Shown here piece by piece: positions 5,604-10,355 of a stretch of DNA of 10,355 bases; positions within the stretch are counted from its first letter, which is position 1, and the number at the start of each line of letters is the position of its first letter. Under the pieces are notes generated by a model. That model saw only the letters and a list, made by a program, of their open reading frames with translations, made no database searches and was not told where the DNA came from. Where the stretch lies: the NCBI GenBank assembly GCA_003695505.1, contig RFIY01000033.1:1-10355 (forward strand), given 5' to 3'. The stretch is from Candidatus Dadabacteria bacterium (lineage in GTDB: Bacteria; J088). The position numbers and the translations under genes are program-made.

Positions 5604-5641
5604 AAAAAAAAGGGGCAGCGGCTCTGCCGCTGCCCCTTTTT
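5604..5641. terminator. Strong bidirectional intrinsic terminator
   Basis: A perfect 11-bp stem (GGGGCAGCGGC at 5612-5622 with GCCGCTGCCCC at 5626-5636, loop TCT) is flanked by eight A at 5604-5611 and five T at 5637-5641. On the minus strand the stem is followed by eight T, so it ends transcription of the Fe-S oxidoreductase gene (stop 5664-5666, about 27 nt upstream of the stem). It also insulates the antitoxin operon that begins at 5563. In the plus direction it has a shorter T-run. Confidence 0.93.
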
Positions 5642-5663
5642 GGGATATCCCTGCAGGTGGTGA

Positions 5664-7790
5664 TCAGGCGTCGGCGGTTTCGGGTGCCTCCGCGCCCGCC
5701 GCGGCTGATGCTTCCGTGTCGCCGGCAAATACCGATTCGGCAAGAAGCTCGGCCACATCCTTTGTCGCGACCTTTTCTTCGGCCTCGCGATCTTTGACGC
5801 CATTGTCGAGCATCGTCATACAGAACGGACAGCCCGATGCGATTGCGTCGGCCTGGGTATCAAGCGCTTCGTCGACACGATTGATGTTGACGCGCGTGCC
5901 AATGTGTTCTTCCATCCACATGCGTCCGCCGCCCGCGCCGCAGCAGAAGCCCTGCTCCTTGTTGCGTGGCATTTCGACGCGTTCGACGCCCGGAATCGCG
6001 TCGAGCACCTTGCGCGGTGCGTCGTAGACGTCGTTGTGCCGGCCGAGGTAGCAGGAATCGTGGAACGTGATCTTCTTGAAGGTCTCCACGGCCTGCGGCT
6101 TGAGCTTGCCCTGTTCAACGAGTTCAGCGAGGATCTCGGTGTGGTGCATCACGTCGTATTCACCGCCAAACTCGGGATATTCGTTGCGCAGCGTATTGAA
6201 ACAGTGCGGGCACTGGGTGATGATCTTCTTGACGCCATAGCCGTTGAGCGTCTCGATGTTCATCTGCGCCATCGTCTGGAACAGCAGTTCGTTGCCAAGA
6301 CGGCGGGCGCTGTCGCCGGTACACATTTCTTCGGTGCCCAGCACGGCATAGCTGACGCCGGCCTTGTTCAGCAGCTTCGCCATGGCCTGGGTGATCTTCT
6401 TGTTGCGGTCGTCGTACGCGCCGGAGCAACCGACCCAGAACAGGTACTCGACCGGCCCTTCGACTTCGCTGATCACCGGCACTTCGATGCCCTTGGCCCA
6501 GCCCATCCGGTCTTCGGCGCTGAGGCCCCACGGGTTGCCCTGGCGCTCGATGCCCTGCATTGCCGCACCGGCTTCGGCCGGGAAATCGGCCTCCATCATC
6601 TGCTTGTACTGGCGCATGCCGATGATCTTGGTCAGGTGCTGGTTTTCGACCGGGCACGCTTCGACACAGTGGGCGCAGGTCGTGCACGCCCAGATGAAGT
6701 CGGCGCTGAAGACCGTGCCGATCAGCGGCGGCAGGTTGTCGAGGTTGCCGGCGAGGATGTCCTCTTTGTACTCGTACAGGTGGTCGCGCAGCTTGGTGTG
6801 CAGACGCATCGGGCTGAGCGGCTTGCCCGTCTGGTACGCGGGGCACATCGAGTCGCAGCGGCCACACTCGGTACAGGTGTAGGTGTCGAGCAGGTCCTTC
6901 CACGACACGTCCGTGACCTTGCCATAGCCGAGCACCGGCTCCTCTTCCATCGCGGCGGCGGCTTCTTCGTCAAAAAAGAAGCTCAGATCGACCGAACGGA
7001 TCTGGCCACGTTTCTTGAGACGGGTCAGAAACGAGTTCGGGATCGCCGTGATGACGTGGAAGTGCTTGCCGAGCGGCAGGACGTTCAGGAATACCAGAAT
7101 AATCGTGATGTGGATGAAGTAGTTGACGCCGTGGATCCAGTGCAGCACGGTGTTGCTGAGGCCGATAAACAGCGGTGCCACCGCCGCCGTAACCGGACTC
7201 CAGTTGGCTTCGACGGAATGCAGGTTGGCGCCATTGTTCATGGCGAACAGCGCGGCATCGGCGATGATGTCGGTCAGGCACAGCGTGCCAATGAAGCCGA
7301 GAATCAGCAGCGCTTCGCCACTCTGCTTCATCCGCGGCGGCTTGACGACCAGGCGCCGGTAGGCGGCGTAGCTGACCGCGGCAAGCACAATTACCAGCAC
7401 GATGTCCTTGGTGACCAGGTAAGCCGGTTTGAGCGGCCCGAACAACAGAACATCGCTCGCGCCCGGCGCAATCCCATCGGCAAACATCGTGACGGTGCGA
7501 ATGCCCAGAACCAGGAAGCCCCAGAAAATGAACGCGTGCATCGGTCCGGCGATCGGATCCTTGAAGATCTTGGATTGCCCGAATGCGATCACGAGCATGC
7601 GTTTGACGCGCTCCGGGATCGTTTCCAGCGGTGGTTCCTCTGACGGACCCGCAGCCGCGAGGAGCTGTATCCGTACATACATCGAGTATGCGAATACGCC
7701 GAGTCCGACCAGCAGCAGTGCGATGACCGCCGCAGAGCCAGGAATCGGGAAATCACCCCAGTTGGTCGCCATCAGATGCAGTTCGTGCAT
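5664..7790 (-). CDS. Membrane-bound Fe-S oxidoreductase, probable ETF:quinone oxidoreductase (EtfD/EMO type)
   Basis: This 708-aa protein has three parts. Residues 1-250 hold about six membrane helices of the NarI-like kind, with histidines in helices and adjoining loops (H85, H217, H220, H227, H243, H245) as candidate haem b ligands. Two ferredoxin-type 4Fe-4S motifs follow (C306, C309, C312, C316 and C369, C372, C375, C379). Two CCG domains complete it. The second is canonical (C580, C616-C617, C654 and C657). The first has Met-Cys at 489-490 where Cys-Cys is usual (C455, C490, C527, C530). This layout is known from heterodisulfide-reductase-related proteins such as EtfD of mycobacteria and the EMO proteins of syntrophs, which pass electrons from electron transfer flavoprotein to the quinone pool during fatty-acid oxidation. 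The start at 7790 has AGGGG 7 nt upstream; the ATG at 7772 has none. No etfAB is in view, so the partner is inferred. It is a single-gene unit ended by the terminator at 5604-5641. Confidence 0.88.
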   Translation of the reverse strand: MHELHLMATNWGDFPIPGSAAVIALLLVGLGVFAYSMYVRIQLLAAAGPSEEPPLETIPERVKRMLVIAFGQSKIFKDPIAGPMHAFIFWGFLVLGIRTVTMFADGIAPGASDVLLFGPLKPAYLVTKDIVLVIVLAAVSYAAYRRLVVKPPRMKQSGEALLILGFIGTLCLTDIIADAALFAMNNGANLHSVEANWSPVTAAVAPLFIGLSNTVLHWIHGVNYFIHITIILVFLNVLPLGKHFHVITAIPNSFLTRLKKRGQIRSVDLSFFFDEEAAAAMEEEPVLGYGKVTDVSWKDLLDTYTCTECGRCDSMCPAYQTGKPLSPMRLHTKLRDHLYEYKEDILAGNLDNLPPLIGTVFSADFIWACTTCAHCVEACPVENQHLTKIIGMRQYKQMMEADFPAEAGAAMQGIERQGNPWGLSAEDRMGWAKGIEVPVISEVEGPVEYLFWVGCSGAYDDRNKKITQAMAKLLNKAGVSYAVLGTEEMCTGDSARRLGNELLFQTMAQMNIETLNGYGVKKIITQCPHCFNTLRNEYPEFGGEYDVMHHTEILAELVEQGKLKPQAVETFKKITFHDSCYLGRHNDVYDAPRKVLDAIPGVERVEMPRNKEQGFCCGAGGGRMWMEEHIGTRVNINRVDEALDTQADAIASGCPFCMTMLDNGVKDREAEEKVATKDVAELLAESVFAGDTEASAAAGAEAPETADA

Positions 7791-8008
7791 GGGAGAACCC
7801 CTTTGTTCAGGCTGGTTGTCGACCTGAGAAGTCGTGCGCTGTAAACTGATGTGCAGCGCCGTTGCAATGTCGCTCGGTCGCCCGGTTGCGACCTGAGCGC
7901 TGGCGCGGCAAAACCCGGATTCAGGGTATCACAAGCGCCTCTGAACCGCGACTCAGAAGTCCGCCGCACGATGGCGTTTTTTTCGGCCAGACCCAAGCTG
8001 GAGTAGCC
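7791..8008. other. Divergent intergenic region between the Fe-S oxidoreductase gene and argJ
   Basis: Both flanking genes must have promoters here, but I find no match good enough to call. TTGTCG...TGTAAA with an 18-bp spacer (plus strand, around 7818-7847) is a weak candidate. Two similar words (GACCTGAGAAGTC near 7828 and GACTCAGAAGTC near 7950) occur 120 bp apart. A small CGCC/GGCG hairpin followed by seven T lies at 7962-7983. The argJ frame is open back to 7862, but that extension is Arg-rich and unlike ArgJ. Confidence 0.5.
7962..7983 (+). terminator. Weak attenuator-like hairpin plus T-run in the argJ leader
   Basis: CGCC (7962-7965), a 7-nt loop and GGCG (7973-7976) are followed directly by seven T (7977-7983), 25 nt before the argJ start. 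The stem is only 4 bp, so termination would be inefficient at best. It may be chance. Confidence 0.25.
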
Positions 8009-9196
8009 ATGTCCCATTCCGATTCATCTTCGTTACCGCTCGTTGCAGGCGTCGAGACCGCCGGCGCAGCCTGCGGCATCAAACCGGCGGGCAGACCGGA
8101 CCTTGCGCTCTGGCACTTTCCCGACGGCGCACGCTGGGCCGCCACGGTGACAAATCATCAACTGCGCGCCGCGCCGGTGCGGCGGCTGGAAGCGCTGCGC
8201 TCCGCGTCGCCGCGCCCGCTGTTGCGCGCGATTGTCGTCAATTCGGGCAACGCCAATGCGTGCACCGGGCACAGCGGAATGGCCGCTGCGGAATCGGTGG
8301 CGACCGCGGCGGCGCGAGAACTCGGCTGTGACCCATCCCAGGTGCTCACCTGCTCGACTGGCGTCATCGGCGTGCCACTGCCGGACGACCGGATTTGCGC
8401 AGCGCTGCCGGATCTCGTCGGCGCACTCGACCCCGCCGGCTGGGCGCGGGCGTCTGCCGCGATCATGACCACCGATAACGGCCCCAAGACCGCCTGGCGC
8501 GAAATCGGTGGCGTGCGGATTGTCGGCATTGCCAAGGGCGCCGGGATGATCGCGCCGAACATGGCGACAATGCTCGCGTATGTCTGTACCGACGCTGATC
8601 TGGACGAGGCGACCCTGGACGATATGCTTGCGGCGGCGGTCGACGCATCGTTCAACCGGATCATCGTCGATGGCGACCAGAGCACCAACGACACCGTCGT
8701 ACTCGCGGCGACCGGAAAGGTCGCCGTACGGGATCGTGGCGCTGTCGCGCAGGCCATTCGCGAGGTCTGTCTGGAGCTGGCGCTGATGATCGTGCGCGAC
8801 GGGGAAGGGGCAAGGCGGATCGGGCGTATCACCGTCGAGGGCGCGCCGAACGATGCCGATGCGCTGCGGATCGCGCGCACAATCGGCCTCTCCCCGCTCG
8901 TGAAGACGGCGCTGTATGGCGGCGATCCCAACTGGGGGCGCATCGCGGCCGCGGCCGGCAACGCCGGTGTGCCGCTGGATGAATTCGATCTGGTCATCGA
9001 GGTCGGCGGTGAAGTCCTCTATCGCAACGGCGACAACTGCATGACCGCGGATGTCGAAGCGCGGGCCGCGGCAGCGATGGCGCAGGACGAAGTGCCGATT
9101 CGGGTCGTAGTCGGCAACGGTTCGGGTACGGCAACGATCTGGGCCAGCGACCTGGGGCACGAATATGTGACCTGCAACGCGGACTATCGAAGCTGA
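8009..9196 (+). CDS. argJ: ArgJ: glutamate N-acetyltransferase / ornithine acetyltransferase
   Basis: ArgJ moves the acetyl group from N-acetylornithine to glutamate in the cyclic arginine pathway. Bifunctional members also use acetyl-CoA to make N-acetylglutamate. The protein is 395 aa, normal for the family. Its motifs in order are GIKPAGRPDLAL (residues 23-34), VNSGNANACTG (77-87), CSTGVIGVPLP (115-125, oxyanion Thr-Gly), KGAGMIAPNMATML (176-189), DGDQSTNDTV (221-230) and GGDPNWGRIAAAAGNAG (304-320). The precursor cleaves itself between A186 and T187, and T187 becomes the N-terminal nucleophile of the beta chain. The start at 8009 has GGAG 5 nt upstream. An upstream ATG at 7862 in the same frame adds residues that do not fit. 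The NUDIX gene begins 2 bp after the stop, so the two form an operon. Whether this ArgJ is mono- or bifunctional cannot be read from the sequence. Confidence 0.97.
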   Translation: MSHSDSSSLPLVAGVETAGAACGIKPAGRPDLALWHFPDGARWAATVTNHQLRAAPVRRLEALRSASPRPLLRAIVVNSGNANACTGHSGMAAAESVATAAARELGCDPSQVLTCSTGVIGVPLPDDRICAALPDLVGALDPAGWARASAAIMTTDNGPKTAWREIGGVRIVGIAKGAGMIAPNMATMLAYVCTDADLDEATLDDMLAAAVDASFNRIIVDGDQSTNDTVVLAATGKVAVRDRGAVAQAIREVCLELALMIVRDGEGARRIGRITVEGAPNDADALRIARTIGLSPLVKTALYGGDPNWGRIAAAAGNAGVPLDEFDLVIEVGGEVLYRNGDNCMTADVEARAAAAMAQDEVPIRVVVGNGSGTATIWASDLGHEYVTCNADYRS

Positions 9197-9198
9197 CC

Positions 9199-9885
9199 AT
9201 GGCATCTGACACGCTCGAACCGGATCGGTTGTCGCGCGACGCGGCTGCGCTGCGCGCGCGCCTCGGCGACATCCTGCTGCCGCCAGGCGCAACGGACGAC
9301 GCGCTCTATCCCGACCATCGTGATGCCGCGGTACTGGTGCCGTTCGTGATCCGCGATGGCGTGCCCTATCTGCTGTTTTTGCTGCGGCCTGAGACGATGC
9401 GTGAACATGCCGGACAGGTTGCCTTTCCGGGCGGACGGGTCGATCCGGGTGAAACGAAAGTCGAGGCGGCGTTGCGCGAAGCACAGGAAGAGCTCGGCAT
9501 CGAGCCGGCTACGGTAGATGTCGTCGGCCAGGTGCGCGGCATCCCGACGGTGACGTCGTACTGGGTCACGCCGGTCGTTGGCTGGCTCGAACAGCCGCCC
9601 GTGCTGCATCCGAATCCGGGGGAGGTTGCCGAGGTGTTCGAGGTCGCGTTGTCGGAATTGCTGCGTCCCGAGGCCTACGAAGGCAATCCGGTCATCTGGC
9701 GCGGCCGCCAGGGCTGGGTCGACTATTTCCGCGTGCGCGACACCGAAGGAAAACCGCGCATCGTCTGGGGGGCGACCGGCCGCATGCTGCACCAGTTTTT
9801 CGAGCAGGTCTTTGGCTGGGAACCGCCCGATCCACGCTGGCACGAGATCGGGCCGACGGTCGGCGAGTTCATCGAGGTCGAATAG
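9199..9885 (+). CDS. NUDIX hydrolase, CoA diphosphatase-like (NudL/PCD1 family)
   Basis: This 228-aa protein has a complete Nudix box, G79-x5-E85-x7-REAQEELGI (93-101), with the metal-binding glutamates E94, E97 and E98. Just upstream, residues 58-79 (LLFLLRPE, then MREHAGQVAFPGG) match the NuCoA signature of the CoA pyrophosphatase subfamily, whose members split CoA and acyl-CoA into phosphopantetheine and 3',5'-ADP. Substrate assignment rests on this signature alone. The protein is a little longer than NudL of E. coli (about 190 aa), with an extra N-terminal 40 residues and an extended C-terminus from about 190. The start at 9199 follows the argJ stop by 2 bp with no strong Shine-Dalgarno of its own, so translation is probably coupled to argJ. 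ArgJ uses or releases acetyl groups and CoA, but a direct functional link is only a guess. Confidence 0.92.
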   Translation: MASDTLEPDRLSRDAAALRARLGDILLPPGATDDALYPDHRDAAVLVPFVIRDGVPYLLFLLRPETMREHAGQVAFPGGRVDPGETKVEAALREAQEELGIEPATVDVVGQVRGIPTVTSYWVTPVVGWLEQPPVLHPNPGEVAEVFEVALSELLRPEAYEGNPVIWRGRQGWVDYFRVRDTEGKPRIVWGATGRMLHQFFEQVFGWEPPDPRWHEIGPTVGEFIEVE

Positions 9886-9988
9886 CGGATCAGCGTTGAA
9901 GTTGTTAACATATGACCTTCAGATGCCCAGCGGCTTCTGCCGCGGTATCTGAACGGGCGTTCCGCCCGACATCCGAACAGACATTCCC
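9886..9988. other. Spacer between the NUDIX gene and tRNA-Phe with two stacked hairpins
   Basis: Hairpin 1 (9921-9950): AGATGCC pairs with GGTATCT through one G-U pair, and below a CA bulge GCGGC pairs with GCCGC around the loop TTCT. Hairpin 2 (9954-9968): CGGGCG, loop TTC, CGCCCG. Neither has a T-run. They may end the argJ-NUDIX transcript with Rho, or form the processed 5' leader of the tRNA. I find no promoter good enough to call. The AT-rich stretch near 9901-9913 is the only place one might sit. Confidence 0.5.
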
Positions 9989-10040
<52 letters not shown>

Positions 10041-10061
<21 letters not shown>

Positions 10062-10137
10062 TCCGCCTTAGATCCTGGTGCCGCTGATCCGCGGCGATAT
10101 TCTCGTGTAACTGGTGGACCACCGAACGGTCGTCAGC
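10041..10137 (+). repeat. Repeat unit 1: tRNA-Phe 3' end plus 76 bp of flank
   Basis: This first copy begins in the T-arm of the tRNA gene (GTTCGATTCCGCCCC at 10041-10055), runs through the tRNA end and on to 10137. Unit 2 at 10229-10354 repeats it. The last 31 bp (10107-10137) are identical in the two copies. In between, the copies differ by scattered substitutions and one single-base gap. Confidence 0.88.
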
Positions 10138-10230
10138 TTCTGACGACCGTAGTCGGGGTTGCGGCCCCTGTCGGGGCCGTCCCTGCGGGGCTCCCTCGCT
10201 GCGCTCGGTCGCGACTCGCCAAGGGCGAGT
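10126..10230 (+). repeat. Cluster of three perfect hairpins between the two repeat units
   Basis: ACGGTCGTCAG / CTGACGACCGT (10126-10150, loop CTT, 11-bp stem); CGGCCCC / GGGGCCG (10162-10179, loop TGTC); ACTCGCC / GGCGAGT (10214-10230, loop AAG). A smaller CCC/GGG pair lies at 10181-10189. No T-run follows any of them. The first lies right after the tRNA flank and could serve as a 3' structure of the tRNA transcript. The rest resemble REP/BIME-like palindromes. Confidence 0.75.
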
Positions 10231-10354
10231 TCGATTCCGCCCCTGGGCGCCGAAGCCTTGGCGAAGGCGGCCCGGGGCATCCTCCTTGATCCAGACATCT
10301 CTGAGTCGCGGCGATGTTCTCGCGTAACTGGTGGACCACCGAACGGTCGTCAGC
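10229..10354 (+). repeat. Repeat unit 2: tRNA-Phe 3' end remnant with a 30-bp insertion
   Basis: The first 15 bp (10229-10243) equal the tRNA T-arm/acceptor segment of unit 1. A 30-bp extra segment follows (10244-10273), containing a GCCTT-GGCG-AAGGC palindrome. The unit then resumes with GGGGCATCC and the same flank, ending in 31 bp identical to 10107-10137. It is not a functional tRNA, since no D-arm or anticodon arm precedes it. Only one base of the window follows, so further units may lie beyond. Confidence 0.85.
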
Positions 10355-10355
10355 C

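Noticed and set aside
5564-5803. Longer form of the antitoxin-like protein starting at 5803
   Set aside because: The extra 80 residues are encoded by the terminator hairpin and the 3' end of the oxidoreductase gene read in another frame, and are Pro/Arg/Lys-rich.
5904-7643. Long plus-strand open frame (579 codons) opposite the Fe-S oxidoreductase gene
   Set aside because: It is the antisense shadow of a well-supported gene in GC-rich DNA. Its translation is Arg/Val/His-rich with no recognisable motif, while the minus strand shows clear Cys motifs and membrane helices.
7862-8008. N-terminal extension of ArgJ or an arginine-rich leader peptide
   Set aside because: The 49 codons are in frame with argJ without a stop, so they cannot be a separate leader peptide. 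The residues do not match ArgJ, and the ATG at 8009 has the better ribosome binding site.
8033-9484. Minus-strand open frame of 483 codons opposite argJ and the NUDIX gene
   Set aside because: It spans two unmistakable plus-strand genes and its translation is Arg/Asp/His-rich without motifs.
10229-10279. Second tRNA gene
   Set aside because: Only a T-arm and acceptor remnant is present, interrupted by 30 bp. No D-arm or anticodon arm precedes it.

Overview
This 10.4 kb, GC-rich window looks like ordinary chromosome of a proteobacterium, most likely a gammaproteobacterium. The supporting signs are a near-consensus CRP-type operator, sigma70-type promoters with extended -10 elements, a DUF2889 protein, and an argJ-NUDIX-tRNA-Phe arrangement. 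No phage, transposase or CRISPR genes are visible. I cannot name the genus.

Left part (1-3434, all on the minus strand): an exported lipoprotein with an IPT/TIG-like domain (212-1672) has a CRP-like operator about 90 bp upstream of its start. Upstream of it is a two-gene operon of a ferritin-like diiron protein (2295-3434) and an uncharacterised 170-aa protein (1765-2277). The operon has an extended -10 promoter with a palindrome in its spacer.

Middle (3602-5563): two plus-strand genes, a DUF2889 protein (GTG start) and a small basic-tailed protein that is probably made from a leaderless mRNA. They converge with no intergenic bases on a minus-strand pair: a RelB/DinJ-family antitoxin-like protein and a minimal nucleotidyltransferase (TTG start, 11-bp overlap). 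This pair looks like a toxin-antitoxin module of mixed parentage and is my best candidate for an under-described system. A strong bidirectional terminator (5604-5641) separates it from the next gene.

Right part: a 708-aa membrane-bound Fe-S oxidoreductase (minus, 5664-7790), of the type that passes electrons from electron transfer flavoprotein to quinone, is divergent from argJ (arginine biosynthesis, 8009-9196). argJ is followed 2 bp later by a NUDIX CoA diphosphatase-like gene (9199-9885).

End: a complete tRNA-Phe (9989-10061) is followed by a hairpin-rich array. In this array the 3' end of the tRNA plus about 80 bp of flank is repeated about 217 bp later, resembling the rtT repeats downstream of Escherichia coli tyrT. 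The second copy carries a 30-bp palindromic insertion in the T-arm remnant, and the window ends inside or at the end of that copy.
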